NCBI RefSeq assembly: GCF_003326475.1
Contig: NZ_JPWA01000024.1
Coordinates: 1-64,000 of the forward strand
Origin: Thalassospira xianhensis MCCC 1A02616
GTDB lineage: Bacteria; Pseudomonadota; Alphaproteobacteria; Rhodospirillales; Thalassospiraceae
DNA: 64,000 nucleotides
Direction: 5' to 3'
Made by a program: the position numbers and the translations under genes. Within the stretch, counting starts at the first letter, position 1. Every line of letters begins with the position of its first letter. The notes beneath the pieces were generated by a model, which saw only the letters and a list, made by a program, of their open reading frames with translations, made no database searches and was not told where the DNA came from. Of this stretch, positions 45,641 to 55,333 are shown piece by piece.

Positions 45641-46621
45641 ATGAACTTTACTGTGAAAACACTTGGAATCTGCGCCGTGCTTGCCGGGGCTCTTGCCGCA
45701 GGCATGCCTGCGACGGCTGCAACGACGCTTCGCATCGGGACTGTTCTCGCACCGAATGATCCGATGGGGCAGGGGCTTGAGAAGTTCAAGCTTGATGTGG
45801 AAAAAGCCACCAATGGCGAAGTGGTAATCGAGGTTTTCCACAACTCGCAGCTTGGCGACACCACCGAGATGATCGATCAGGCCCGTGCTGGTGCCGCGAT
45901 TGGAACGGTCACCGATGTTGCCCGTCTTTCAAGTTTCGTTCCGTCGCTGGCGATCATGTCGGCACCGTTCCTGTTTGATAATTACGAGCAGGCCGACAAA
46001 TTTGCCCTTTCGGATGAATATATCGCCTGGGGTGACGAGCTTCGCGAGAAGTCCGGCCTCGTGATGATTGCATCCAACTGGTATCAGGGCGCGCGCCATG
46101 CCCTGACGCAGCACCCGGTTTCAAGCCCTGCTGATCTTGCCGGTGTCCGGATGCGGACAATCGGTGCGCCAGTCTGGATCGAAACCATCCGCGCGATGGG
46201 TGCCGAGCCAACCCCGATTGCCTGGGGCGAAGTTTACACTGCCTTGCAGCTAGGCACGATTGATGGTGCCGAAGCCCAGCCAACTGCAATCTGGAATGCC
46301 AAACTGTATGAAGTGATCAAGAATGTGACCAAGACCGGCCATATTCAGCTTGTTACCGCATTGGTCGTCGGTGCCGATGCATGGGATGACATTTCCCCCG
46401 AAAACCAGAAAATCGTCCGTGATCTTGCGGTCGAGGATGGCCGCTATGCATCACAGCTGACCATCGAGCTTGGCGAAAAGGCCCTTGCAGATGTTGCCGC
46501 AAGCGGGGTTGAGGTCAGCGACGTCGATCTTGCACCGTTCAAGGAAGCTGTAAAACCGGTTTACAAGTTGCTCGAACTCGAAGCAGAGGCCGAGATCGTC
46601 AATAAAGTGCTGGGCCGCTAA
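45641..46621 (+). CDS. dctP: TRAP transporter periplasmic solute-binding protein
   Basis: The protein has 326 residues with a signal peptide of about 27 residues (ending ATA). The DctP fold follows (LRIGTVLAPNDPMGQGLEKF; the ligand-binding Arg region PADLAGVRMRTIGAP; GEVYTALQLGTIDGAEAQ). It captures a carboxylate-type compound in the periplasm and delivers it to the DctQM permease encoded next. The exact ligand is not readable. It is the first gene of the operon dctP-dctQ-dctM. Confidence 0.93.
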   Translation: MNFTVKTLGICAVLAGALAAGMPATAATTLRIGTVLAPNDPMGQGLEKFKLDVEKATNGEVVIEVFHNSQLGDTTEMIDQARAGAAIGTVTDVARLSSFVPSLAIMSAPFLFDNYEQADKFALSDEYIAWGDELREKSGLVMIASNWYQGARHALTQHPVSSPADLAGVRMRTIGAPVWIETIRAMGAEPTPIAWGEVYTALQLGTIDGAEAQPTAIWNAKLYEVIKNVTKTGHIQLVTALVVGADAWDDISPENQKIVRDLAVEDGRYASQLTIELGEKALADVAASGVEVSDVDLAPFKEAVKPVYKLLELEAEAEIVNKVLGR

Positions 46622-46710
46622 CTGCCCGGTTACCGGTAACGTGCCTTTCGAATGTGCGTTGTTCCGGATGCGGGGCAACGCACTTCAAACTTCAAGATGG
46701 AATGGAATAC

Positions 46711-47163
46711 ATGCTCAAGCAAATTGAGTTTGCCTGTGCCGGGATTCTGCTTGTCGCGGTCGTCGTTCTTGTCGGCGTTGCGTCAATAGCCAGAGCCATG
46801 GGATCCCCGATTATCTGGTCGATTGAAATGGCGCAGCTGATTTTTGTCTGGCTTTGCATGCTGGCTGCTGACATTGGCATGCAGGAAAACCGGCATTTCG
46901 GTCTTCAGATCCTGCAAGACAACATATCTCCCAAGGCACGCGATCTGGTCGAGTTGTTCAATATCGTCGTGATCATCAGCTTCCTTGCGTTTCTGCTGTA
47001 TTACGCGTGGGGCAACATGATTTTGATGCATCCCCGTCTTGTCGGCGCAACGCAAATCCATGCCTCTTACATCCATGCTTCGATGGTTGTCGGTCTGCTC
47101 CTTTTGATGCGGACCATGGTGTTTAAGCTTGTCGAACGAATTCGAAGCAAGGGGCTGTTCTGA
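46711..47163 (+). CDS. dctQ: TRAP transporter small permease subunit
   Basis: This protein of about 150 residues has four membrane helices (FACAGILLVAVVVLVGVAS; MAQLIFVWLCMLAADIGM; VVIISFLAFLLYYAW; SMVVGLLLLMRTMV) and the family motif ENRHFGLQIL after helix 2. The start is ATG 46711 or 46702; both have GGAA-type sites. The stop overlaps the dctM start (TGATG), so translation is coupled. Confidence 0.88.
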   Translation: MLKQIEFACAGILLVAVVVLVGVASIARAMGSPIIWSIEMAQLIFVWLCMLAADIGMQENRHFGLQILQDNISPKARDLVELFNIVVIISFLAFLLYYAWGNMILMHPRLVGATQIHASYIHASMVVGLLLLMRTMVFKLVERIRSKGLF

Positions 47164-48443
47164 TGCTGATACTGATCGCAGTACTGTTTACGGTTTTTCT
47201 AGTCATCGGAATGCCTGTCGCCTTTGCCCTGGCGCTTGCTTCGGTGCCGGTCTTCATTCTGACTGGCGCCATGCCGCCAACCGTGGTGATCCAGAAAATG
47301 GTAACGGCCACACAAAGCTTTCCGCTTTTGGCTGTGCCGTTCTTTATCCTTGCCGGAAACCTGATGAATGTGACGGGGATTACGTTCCGTCTGGTCAAAT
47401 TTGCCCGTCTGCTGACCGGCTGGATGGCCGGGGGGCTGGCACAGGTATCCATTGTTTTAAGCTTCATGATGGGCGGTATTTCAGGATCGGCTGTTGCCGA
47501 TGCCTCGATGGAGGCGCGCCTTCTGGGCCCCAGCATGATCAAGCAGGGATATTCCAAGGCGTCGACCGCTGCTGTTCTGGCCTTCGGGTCGGTTATCACC
47601 GCGACCATTCCGCCAAGCATCGGTTTAATCCTATTCGGGTTTGTGAACGAGGTTTCGATCGGTCGTTTGTTTTTGGCCGGTATTTTGCCGGGTATTTTCC
47701 TGACGATTGTTCTGATGATCACGTCTTGGTTTGTGGCGCATAAAAATGGCTACAAGCCCGATCTACCAACGGTGCCGAGTGCAAAAGAACTTTGGTCGAG
47801 CTTTTCGGAAAGCATCTGGGCATTGGCTTTTCCGGTTATTCTGATTGTCGGTTTCCGGTTCGGCCTGTTTACTGCGACCGAGGCTGGCGCTTTTCTTGTT
47901 TTTTATGCGCTTTGTGTCGGATTTTTTGTGTATCGGGAACTTGACTGGAAAAAGCTTCACGAGGCGGTGACCGGCTCTGTTTCCGACCTTGGAATGGTGA
48001 TGTTGCTGATCATTATGGCTGCCGTTCTGGGCTACGCCATGACCATCGAACGTGCACCCCAGCAGATCACCGAATTTGTCACCACGCTTACCGAAAACCC
48101 GGTTCTGATCCTGACCCTTGTTGTTGCGGTTCTTGTCATCAGCGGCATGTTCCTCGAAGGGGCGGCCAATATTCTTCTGGTCACGCCGATTGTCATGCCG
48201 GTTCTGGTCAATGCCGGATATGACCCGGTTCATATGGGGATTTTGATCGTGACACTGATCAACTTTGGTGGTTTGACGCCCCCGGTCGGGGTCATCATGT
48301 TTACGGTTTGCGGTATTCTTGATGTCAAAACCGGTGCTTATACCCGTGCTTCGATCCCGTTCTTCATCGCTATGGCTGTATTTTTCATTCTGATGGCGGC
48401 AGTGCCAAGCTTGACGTTGTTATTGCCCAACGCCTTGATGTAA
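47163..48443 (+). CDS. dctM: TRAP transporter large permease subunit
   Basis: This 426-residue integral membrane protein of the DctM type has about 12 helices. Conserved stretches include GMPVAFALALASVPVF, MMGGISGSAVADAS, TATIPPSIGLILFGF, and NFGGLTPPVGVIMF near the end. It forms the sodium-driven permease with DctQ. The ATG overlaps the dctQ stop. The regulator gene follows 48 bases later on the same strand. Confidence 0.94.
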   Translation: MLILIAVLFTVFLVIGMPVAFALALASVPVFILTGAMPPTVVIQKMVTATQSFPLLAVPFFILAGNLMNVTGITFRLVKFARLLTGWMAGGLAQVSIVLSFMMGGISGSAVADASMEARLLGPSMIKQGYSKASTAAVLAFGSVITATIPPSIGLILFGFVNEVSIGRLFLAGILPGIFLTIVLMITSWFVAHKNGYKPDLPTVPSAKELWSSFSESIWALAFPVILIVGFRFGLFTATEAGAFLVFYALCVGFFVYRELDWKKLHEAVTGSVSDLGMVMLLIIMAAVLGYAMTIERAPQQITEFVTTLTENPVLILTLVVAVLVISGMFLEGAANILLVTPIVMPVLVNAGYDPVHMGILIVTLINFGGLTPPVGVIMFTVCGILDVKTGAYTRASIPFFIAMAVFFILMAAVPSLTLLLPNALM

Positions 48444-48491
48444 TTAGGGATCCGAAGGGTGCAGGGATATGCGGAATTGCCGGGGAGTTGA

Positions 48492-49214
48492 ATGAAGATG
48501 AACACATTTATGGGCGGTTTTATGCCTGTTCAGGATGGCGGGATGAAGGCCAATGCGCATGTTCCGGCCTCGGCACTTGTTTATGAGGAAATCAGAAGCC
48601 GGATTATTTCGCTGGCACTTCCTCCAGAAACAACACTGGTCCGGGCGGAACTGGCCGAAAGCTTCAAAGTCAGCCAGTCACCGGTGCGTGAAGCCATCAT
48701 GCGTCTGGAACAGGACGGGTTGGTTGCGTCTTATCCCCAGTCGCGCACCATTGTAACCAAGATAGATGTCGCCCGCATTCGCGAGGAACATTTTCTGCGA
48801 GTTGCTGCGGAATGCGAAGTGGTTCGGCAATTGGCGGAAATGGGCGAAACCGGCGCGGTTGTCAAAGCCAAGGGCATTATCAAAATGCAGGAAGCCCTTG
48901 CGGGCGATATCGAACAGATCGACCTGTTTAAGCAGCTTGACGAGACGTTTCATGCCGCCCTGTTTACCGGTGTGAACCAGTCCAACCTGCATGTGCAGGT
49001 AACGGCGCGAAGCGGCCACCTGGCACGCGTTCGCATGCTTGATCTGCCGCGTGCAGGCAAAATGCTTTCGGTGCTTGAGGGGCACAAGGCGGTTATTGCA
49101 GCGATCCAGTCTGGTGACGGAAATCTGGCCAGCTCGGAAATGCGAAAGCATCTTTCGGGAACCATGGAACGTTTGCCGCAGATTGTCGAAGAAAACTGGG
49201 AACTGTTTTCATAG
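48492..49214 (+). CDS. GntR-family regulator (FadR/FCD type)
   Basis: The protein has 240 residues. The GntR winged helix (VYEEIRSRIISLALPPETTL; FKVSQSPVREAIMRLEQDG) is followed by an all-helical FCD ligand domain (LDETFHAALFTGVNQSNL, with later His residues that usually bind metal and ligand). It sits at the 3' end of the TRAP operon and probably controls it in response to the transported compound. The start is ATG 48492, with ATG 48498 and an internal ATG at 48543 as alternatives. A strong terminator follows. Confidence 0.88.
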   Translation: MKMNTFMGGFMPVQDGGMKANAHVPASALVYEEIRSRIISLALPPETTLVRAELAESFKVSQSPVREAIMRLEQDGLVASYPQSRTIVTKIDVARIREEHFLRVAAECEVVRQLAEMGETGAVVKAKGIIKMQEALAGDIEQIDLFKQLDETFHAALFTGVNQSNLHVQVTARSGHLARVRMLDLPRAGKMLSVLEGHKAVIAAIQSGDGNLASSEMRKHLSGTMERLPQIVEENWELFS

Positions 49215-49248
49215 GGTTTTGGACTTCCTCCCGGGCGACCGGTGCAAT

Positions 49249-49281
49249 CCGGCGAGGCGTTCGTGGTAAACGCCTCGCCGG
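49249..49281 (+). terminator. Terminator of the TRAP-GntR unit
   Basis: Perfect 13-base arms CCGGCGAGGCGTT / AACGCCTCGCCGG are followed by ATTTTTG. Confidence 0.92.
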
Positions 49282-49368
49282 ATTTTTGTTTGTCCGGATT
49301 TCGGGTGCCGAGGGGCTTTGCGGAACTGCTGCAATCGCATATCGTGTGGCTCCTGAACAGGAACAGAA

Positions 49369-50235
49369 ATGCAAACAAGTTTTCGCCAGTACCGGTCTGA
49401 AGCTGCCAGTCACAGCCATGATGATTCTCACCAGATCATCATTGCCGATCTTGGCATGCTTGAACTTGAGATAGAGGGGCGCGGTGGTTGTGTTTCGGGC
49501 CGCAGGCTGGCTTTTGTTCCGGCCGGGGATACTCATGCCTATCGGGCGGTGGGTATGAACCGGTTTCTTGTGCTTGATGTCGATACCGATGTCGCGTCAC
49601 AGACCGGCCTTGAAAGGCTTTGGCATCAGGCAGGGGCGTCGCCCTATCTTGAAGTCGGCGCGGCATATGCAGGGCACTTGACCTCGCTTTTGCTGGGGCT
49701 TGAACAAAGGCGTGCGATATCACGGATACAGCGCATTTCCCCGGATGGGCAGGGAAACCTGCAATCGGAAAATCTGTCATTGCTGCATATCGCCGGGATT
49801 GCGACCTGCGAAAGTGCCTTTGCCGATAACGCCTTTGTTTGCAAAACCTTGCGCGAGGTACTTGGCCATTCGGCAACCGCACAGGGCCGCGATGCTGATG
49901 CCGATCAGGGCATTCCGATGCAGTTGCAACGGCTGCTTGGCTGGATTGAGCTGCGCCTTTCCGAGCCAATCGGCATCCCTGAAATGGCGATGATCGCTGC
50001 GCAATCTGAAAGTGCGCTATTTGCAGCTTTCCATAGGTATCTGGGCACAACGCCGATGCGATGGCTGGGCGAACAACGATTACAGCGTGCCTATGCGATG
50101 CTGAATGATCCGAAAAATACAGTGCCGCTTGGAGATATCGCGCGCGAGGTCGGCTTCACCGATCAAAGTGCGTTTTCCCGCGCCTTTTCCCGGCGGTTCG
50201 GGCATGCACCGATTGTGCTTCGCCGCCGAACTTAA
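49369..50235 (+). CDS. AraC-family transcriptional regulator with cupin-like N-terminus
   Basis: The protein has 288 residues. The N-terminal cupin-like sensor (SHSHDDSHQIIIADLGMLEL; RRLAFVPAGDTHAY) is followed by two helix-turn-helix units (GIPEMAMIAAQSESALFAAF; PLGDIAREVGFTDQSAFSRA) at the C-terminus. The next gene on the same strand encodes an EamA transporter and starts about 100 bases downstream, so the two probably work together. A GGAA ribosome site precedes the ATG. Confidence 0.9.
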   Translation: MQTSFRQYRSEAASHSHDDSHQIIIADLGMLELEIEGRGGCVSGRRLAFVPAGDTHAYRAVGMNRFLVLDVDTDVASQTGLERLWHQAGASPYLEVGAAYAGHLTSLLLGLEQRRAISRIQRISPDGQGNLQSENLSLLHIAGIATCESAFADNAFVCKTLREVLGHSATAQGRDADADQGIPMQLQRLLGWIELRLSEPIGIPEMAMIAAQSESALFAAFHRYLGTTPMRWLGEQRLQRAYAMLNDPKNTVPLGDIAREVGFTDQSAFSRAFSRRFGHAPIVLRRRT

Positions 50236-50337
50236 AGACCTCCGGGTTTATCTCACTCGAATGAAATCCGGAGTTTCGGCAAAGACGTTTTCATCCTGAC
50301 CTGCTTTAATCGCCGCTGCGTTTAGTTGAACTCCGGG

Positions 50338-51243
50338 ATGGCGTCCATGACTTTGCTTGATCATCGAACGAAGGCCTCCATGATTGGAGGCATTGCGATT
50401 GTGCTTTGGTCATTGCTGGCTTTGTTCACAACAGAAGTCGGCACCATCCCGCCTTTTCAGCTGGTCAGTCTTTGTTTTTCCGTTGCGGCAATTTTCAGTT
50501 TCATCTGGATTGCGCGCAGTGGTTTTTCGGCTTTTGGGGCATTAAGGCAGCCGGTTGGTGCTTGGGTGCTGGGTGTCGGCGGGTTGTTTGGCTATCACTT
50601 TTTCTATTTCGTTGCCTTGGCCAATGCGCCAGCGGTTGATGCCAGTCTGATTGCCTATCTCTGGCCGCTTTTCATTGTGCTGTTTTCGGCCCTTTTGCCG
50701 GGCGAAAGATTACATTGGTATCACATTGCCGGTGCGGCTCTTGGGCTTTGCGGTGCGACAGTTTTGGTAACCAAAGGGCAGGGCTTTGATTTTGATCCGG
50801 CCTATGGCGTTGGCTATGGGGCGGCGATGATTTGTTCAATCCTGTGGTCGGGCTATTCGGTGCTTAACCGGCGTTATCGCAATGTTCCGGTCGAAGCCGT
50901 TTGCGGGTTTTGCGCCGGGGCGGCAGTGCTGGGCTTCATAACGCATGGCGTGACTGAAATCTGGGTCATGCCTGATACCGGGCAGTGGCTTGCGATTGTC
51001 GGACTTGGGCTTGGCCCGGTGGGGGCTGCGTTTTTTGTCTGGGATTACGGGACCAAGCACGGCGACATACAGGCACTTGGCGTTGCCTCCTATGGTGCGC
51101 CCTTACTCAGCACGATTCTATTGATCGCCTTTGGCAAGGCCGATGCAAGTCCGGCGGTAATTGTCGGCTGCCTTTTGATCGTCGGCGGCGCGCTTTTGGC
51201 ATCGATCAGAATGTTGCGACGTAAAGTCGCCGTGTCATCCTGA
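50338..51243 (+). CDS. EamA/DMT family transporter (YddG-like)
   Basis: The protein has about 301 residues and ten membrane helices in two EamA repeats (GGIAIVLWSLLALFTTEVGT; YGAAMICSILWSGYSVLNRR). The pattern, with PPFQLVSLCFSVAAI and LFGYHFFYFVALANAPAVDA, resembles the aromatic amino acid exporter YddG; this is a similarity by eye, not proof. The start is ATG 50338 or 50347. It lies directly after the AraC-type regulator gene. Confidence 0.88.
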   Translation: MASMTLLDHRTKASMIGGIAIVLWSLLALFTTEVGTIPPFQLVSLCFSVAAIFSFIWIARSGFSAFGALRQPVGAWVLGVGGLFGYHFFYFVALANAPAVDASLIAYLWPLFIVLFSALLPGERLHWYHIAGAALGLCGATVLVTKGQGFDFDPAYGVGYGAAMICSILWSGYSVLNRRYRNVPVEAVCGFCAGAAVLGFITHGVTEIWVMPDTGQWLAIVGLGLGPVGAAFFVWDYGTKHGDIQALGVASYGAPLLSTILLIAFGKADASPAVIVGCLLIVGGALLASIRMLRRKVAVSS

Positions 51244-51349
51244 ATTTGACATTTCTCACTGAATGTTCTGTTTCCAAATTGGGGCTGCGTTGTGCAATAT
51301 AAGTGACTTCAACTCATTTATATCGTGCTTTTAGTTTGGGGATGTCCTG

Positions 51350-53140
51350 ATGGCTCAGGTACAAAAAGATATTGCAGCCGAAATGAAAAAAGCCATGTCG
51401 GCAGGTCAATTCGACAAAGCTGCATCCATCGGCGCGAAGCTCGTATGTACCCATCCCAAACGGACCGAAATCCATATTATGACGGCGGTTGCGGAAATGC
51501 GGGGATCGGATTTTGCCCGTGGAGGTCAAAGGTTACGTCGTCTGTTTCGCAACTTGGAACCCGGCGACCGTTATTTCGGACCGGTTGCCCAGAATTTGTT
51601 GCAATTCTCAGAGCGCGCTGGTGACTTTAAACCGACAATCGACATTATTGAGCAGAAGCATCTGAATGCGCCCAAGGAGCCGGCCTATAGGGAAATTCTG
51701 GCTGATCTTCTTTTCCGTCAGGAAATAATACGGTTCGGTTCAGGGCGCAGCGTTTCTGCCAATATTGATCGTGCAATCGGGCTTCTGGAAGGGATTGCAC
51801 CCGGGTATCCAAGATTGCTCGAAGTTCACAGGCTGCTGCTTCGTGTTTACATGCATTGCGAGATGATTCAAAAGGCGCTTGATCTGCTTGACAAGCTGAT
51901 TGCAGATGCACCGGGTGACAAAGGGTTGCGGATATTTCAGGCATCTGTTCTTGCCCTGTCGGGGATGGTGGATCGTGCAATAACCGCATGTATCAGGCTT
52001 ATCGATGATTATGACGATGTTGGTGCGCAACCCTATCTGCATATTGCCTTTTTGCGTCCGGAAGCCATGCCGGTCGGGGCGGCCGATACATTGTCAAAGA
52101 TCGCATTTTCGGATGACGCCCCCGCGCGTGAGATTTATCAAGCATGCTTTGCGTTGGCACGTATGGCTGAGGCCGAAAACAATATGGAAACCGCTTTTGA
52201 CTGGTATCGTCGCGGACATGAGGCAAACCGCCAGGTATCTCCGATTGATATGCCCATGGAGCTGGCTGAAATGGAGCGTATCGGTGAATTGGTGAAGGCC
52301 GAAGCCAAGCGGGAGGATGGAAAGGGTGCCATATCCGCAGACATAATGGCGAAAACCGGTCCCAAGCCGATCTTTATCGTTGGTCTGCCACGTTCGGGAA
52401 CGACGCTTAGCGAGCGTATATTGGGGGCGCATCCCGATGTTTTCGCAGCAGGAGAGATTGCCGATTTTTCAAAGATCGTTGTTGATATCACGGGAACGGG
52501 TAAAATCTCGGAGCAGATGGAACGCCTTGATGGCAAAATGATTGGTGAGATTCGCAAACGTTATCTTGCGGCGCTGAGTGCCTATGATCCGAATGTGAAG
52601 TTTGTGACCAATAAGACACCAGCCAATTTCCTGCGGGTCGGGCTGATCCGGCGTGTATTCCCTGATGCGCCAATATTACACACCCATCGCCATCCGCTGG
52701 CGACCTGCCTGTCGCTTTATACCACGCCCTTTGCCATCCCAATGCGCTACGCCGATGATCTTGGTGATCTGGCGGATTATTATCGGGCTTACGAAAAACT
52801 GATGTCCGTGCTGTTTGAAACCGACCGAAACGGGACATTGTTTGATCTGCCTTATGAGGACCTTGTCTCGGAGCCTGAGCAGATGGCACGAGACTATCTG
52901 GCGCATTGCGGACTGGATTGGCGACCGGAATGTCTTGAATTCTATCGCGAGGAAAAGGCGGCCCGTACTGCCAGCATGATTCAGGTGCGCCGTCCAATCA
53001 ATCGGGATGCTGTCGGGAAATGGCAGCGATTTGCTCCCTATATCGGGCCGCTTGTGGATTTGGCAGTGGATGATAAATCAGTTGAGAAAAAATCAGAGGG
53101 AAAACGGTTGTGGCGTGACCGGCAAAGCTGTTCAGGTTAG
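51350..53140 (+). CDS. TPR-repeat sulfotransferase family protein
   Basis: The protein has 596 residues. The first 330 are helical TPR-like repeats. The C-terminal 260 are a sulfotransferase domain with the PAPS 5'-phosphosulfate loop IFIVGLPRSGTTLSERIL and the 3'-phosphate region RRVFPDAPILHTHRHPLATC. Family members transfer sulfate from PAPS to protein, sugar or small-molecule acceptors; the acceptor here is unknown. A GGGGA ribosome site precedes the ATG. A broken paralogue lies at 61539-63112. The adenosine deaminase family gene follows 44 bases later. Confidence 0.88.
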   Translation: MAQVQKDIAAEMKKAMSAGQFDKAASIGAKLVCTHPKRTEIHIMTAVAEMRGSDFARGGQRLRRLFRNLEPGDRYFGPVAQNLLQFSERAGDFKPTIDIIEQKHLNAPKEPAYREILADLLFRQEIIRFGSGRSVSANIDRAIGLLEGIAPGYPRLLEVHRLLLRVYMHCEMIQKALDLLDKLIADAPGDKGLRIFQASVLALSGMVDRAITACIRLIDDYDDVGAQPYLHIAFLRPEAMPVGAADTLSKIAFSDDAPAREIYQACFALARMAEAENNMETAFDWYRRGHEANRQVSPIDMPMELAEMERIGELVKAEAKREDGKGAISADIMAKTGPKPIFIVGLPRSGTTLSERILGAHPDVFAAGEIADFSKIVVDITGTGKISEQMERLDGKMIGEIRKRYLAALSAYDPNVKFVTNKTPANFLRVGLIRRVFPDAPILHTHRHPLATCLSLYTTPFAIPMRYADDLGDLADYYRAYEKLMSVLFETDRNGTLFDLPYEDLVSEPEQMARDYLAHCGLDWRPECLEFYREEKAARTASMIQVRRPINRDAVGKWQRFAPYIGPLVDLAVDDKSVEKKSEGKRLWRDRQSCSG

Positions 53141-53184
53141 AACTGGATCAGGAAAGAAAATAAAAAGATCCGGAGCGCCCATAA

Positions 53185-54168
53185 ATGACACAGCACATTC
53201 CCAAGGCCGAGTTGCATCTGCATATGGAAGGGGCGCTGACGCCTGCGTTGGTTCGGAAATTCGCCGCCCGCAACGGTATTAATCTTCCGGACGGGATTTA
53301 TGATGAACAGGATCGGTATATCTGGTCGAATTTTCCTGAATTTTTGGGTAGTTTTGACAAGGCGAGTGCGGCCATCCGCACGGGAAAGGATTATGCCGAT
53401 CTGACCCACTGGTACCTGACAGAACAGGCCAAATCCGGCGCACTTTATGTCGAGATTTTCTGTTCGCCGTCGCATGCGCTAGAATGTGGAATTTCCTTTG
53501 ATGATCATCTGAATGGTGTTGCTGAGGGGATTGACCGTGCCGGGAAGGAAACCGGAATTATCGGAAGGATCATCATGACCTGCGTTCGCCATATCGGCCC
53601 GGAAAAGGCGATTGGCGTGGCGGCTGATACGGTTGCGTGTGGTCATCCTTATATCGTCGGGTTTGGCATGGGCGGGAACGAAAGCATGTTTTCGCAGGAA
53701 GCGTTTTACCCGGCCTACAAAATTGCCGCCGATGCAGGGCTTGGATGTACAACGCATGCCGGTGAAATTGAAGGTCCGCAAAGTGTCTGGGATGCAATCG
53801 ACAAACTGCCGGTGACCCGAATAGGGCATGGTGTGCGATCCATCGAAGACCCGAAACTGGTTGAAGAACTGGTGAAACGCGGCATTGTTCTGGAAGTGTG
53901 CCCCGGATCGAATATTGCCCTGTCTGTATATCCGGATTACACATCCCACCCTTTGCGCAGGCTTTATGATTCCGGGGTCAAGGTTACGTTGGGATCAGAT
54001 GATCCGCCGTTCTTCCACACAACATTGGCCGAGGAATATCAGCGCGCCAAAGATGTGTTTGGTTTTAGCGAGAATGAGCTTCGTGGTATAACGCGTACCG
54101 CCCTTGAGGCGGCCTTTGTGGATGCGGACACGAAAGCCATACTGATCGCAAAGCTTGATGCGAACTAA
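53185..54168 (+). CDS. add: Adenosine/adenine deaminase family protein
   Basis: This zinc-dependent deaminase of 327 residues has the metal ligands HLHMEG near the N-terminus, HAGE (about residue 190), the catalytic His in GHGVRS, and SDDPPFF for the last Asp ligand. The pattern SDDP without the preceding Asn-Thr, and HMEG in place of HLEG, place it between classic Add and the adenine deaminase branch, so adenosine or adenine could be the substrate. It follows the sulfotransferase gene by 44 bases and ends in a bidirectional terminator. Confidence 0.88.
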   Translation: MTQHIPKAELHLHMEGALTPALVRKFAARNGINLPDGIYDEQDRYIWSNFPEFLGSFDKASAAIRTGKDYADLTHWYLTEQAKSGALYVEIFCSPSHALECGISFDDHLNGVAEGIDRAGKETGIIGRIIMTCVRHIGPEKAIGVAADTVACGHPYIVGFGMGGNESMFSQEAFYPAYKIAADAGLGCTTHAGEIEGPQSVWDAIDKLPVTRIGHGVRSIEDPKLVEELVKRGIVLEVCPGSNIALSVYPDYTSHPLRRLYDSGVKVTLGSDDPPFFHTTLAEEYQRAKDVFGFSENELRGITRTALEAAFVDADTKAILIAKLDAN

Positions 54169-54171
54169 TAC

Positions 54172-54202
54172 AAAACGCCCCAGAAATCCGGGGCGTTTTT
54201 TT
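54172..54202. terminator. Bidirectional terminator between add and the PhyH-family gene
   Basis: Arms AAAACGCCCC / GGGGCGTTTT enclose an 8-base loop, with a T run on the plus strand and TTTTG on the minus strand. Confidence 0.9.
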
Positions 54203-54208
54203 GTTCTG

Positions 54209-55192
54209 TTACCAGGCAACTTTACCCAGAAGCTTTTCCCCAAGCGGGGTCAGTTTCGCACGATCATAGCGCGTCTGTTCCCAATTGCGCGGGTCACCCG
54301 GGAAGGCGTGACCGCGTGCTGGCAGTCGTTCCGACCAGCTTTGGGTCCGCCAATCAACAAGTTCCTGTTCTTCGGGTGTTGCCGGAGCCATAGAAATATA
54401 TTGCGCAATGCGTGTCTGGTTGGACCGGTTGGCGCGAATGCCATGGGCAAGCAGGCTGTTGAAAATCAAAAGATCACCGGCCTGCATCGGGATGCGTTTG
54501 GGTTCATAGGGAATATTGGCGATGTCCGGGCGGAATGGATCGCGATGCTTTGGCGCGGTGGCAAGCCAGTCGGCAAAATTGGCAAACAGGTCGGGCACGC
54601 ATTGGAAACCGCCCATATCATCATTGGTATCGACCAGCGATAAAACGCCCTGCACATTGATCGGCAACGGGTTCTGACTGGTATCAGCGTCCCAATGGAT
54701 GAAACCGTCAAAGGCTCGCGCACCAACATTGGGGGTATTAAGATTGGCGCGATCAATCGATACCCAAAGATCGGTCCGATCCCAGATATCGACAAAGGCA
54801 TCATAAACCCGTGGTGTCTGGCGGTTATCCCACATTGATTGATGGTGATAGGCTTCGACCATGCCGGAATTGTTCAGTTCGGTCATGGCATGATCGCGCA
54901 TTTGCGGCCGTGACCAGCTTGCCGGATCATTCGGGTTCATTTCCTGAAATTCCCAAAGGAAATCGACGGTGGCTTTGACCTGTTCCTGCGGGACTGCATT
55001 TTTCACGACAACATAGCCATAGGTCTGCCAGTGTTTGAAATCCGCATCAGATAGCACGCGCAGCGGCAGCGTTTTTTCAAGGTCACGCAATTGCGTGCCG
55101 GTGACTTCCTTGACCGAGGCATTGCCTGGTCTGTTTGCATTCGGGCCCATTGGGGCCATTGTCGCCATGGTTGCGTTTGCCAGCATGCTCAT
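54209..55192 (-). CDS. Phytanoyl-CoA dioxygenase (PhyH) family protein
   Basis: This 327-residue Fe(II)/2-oxoglutarate-type oxygenase has the iron-binding HxD in HWDAD (about residue 170). The distal His is in LLAHGIRANRS, with the Arg downstream that usually binds 2-oxoglutarate. PMQAGDLLIFNSLLAHG is the typical strand before the distal His. The substrate is unknown. The start at 55192 (MSMLANATM) has a GGGAGGAAA ribosome site. It is divergent from an AraC gene 141 bases away, which is likely its regulator. Confidence 0.88.
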   Translation of the reverse strand: MSMLANATMATMAPMGPNANRPGNASVKEVTGTQLRDLEKTLPLRVLSDADFKHWQTYGYVVVKNAVPQEQVKATVDFLWEFQEMNPNDPASWSRPQMRDHAMTELNNSGMVEAYHHQSMWDNRQTPRVYDAFVDIWDRTDLWVSIDRANLNTPNVGARAFDGFIHWDADTSQNPLPINVQGVLSLVDTNDDMGGFQCVPDLFANFADWLATAPKHRDPFRPDIANIPYEPKRIPMQAGDLLIFNSLLAHGIRANRSNQTRIAQYISMAPATPEEQELVDWRTQSWSERLPARGHAFPGDPRNWEQTRYDRAKLTPLGEKLLGKVAW

Positions 55193-55333
55193 GATTGTTT
55201 CCTCCCGCATGGTTCATGATGTTGGAACCATTCTAGGGTCCTGCAATGACTGCGCCCACTGACAGGGCGGACATAATATGATACTATTCGGCCAAATTAA
55301 TCGATTGTGATAGCCGTATAAGCGGGTATTTGA

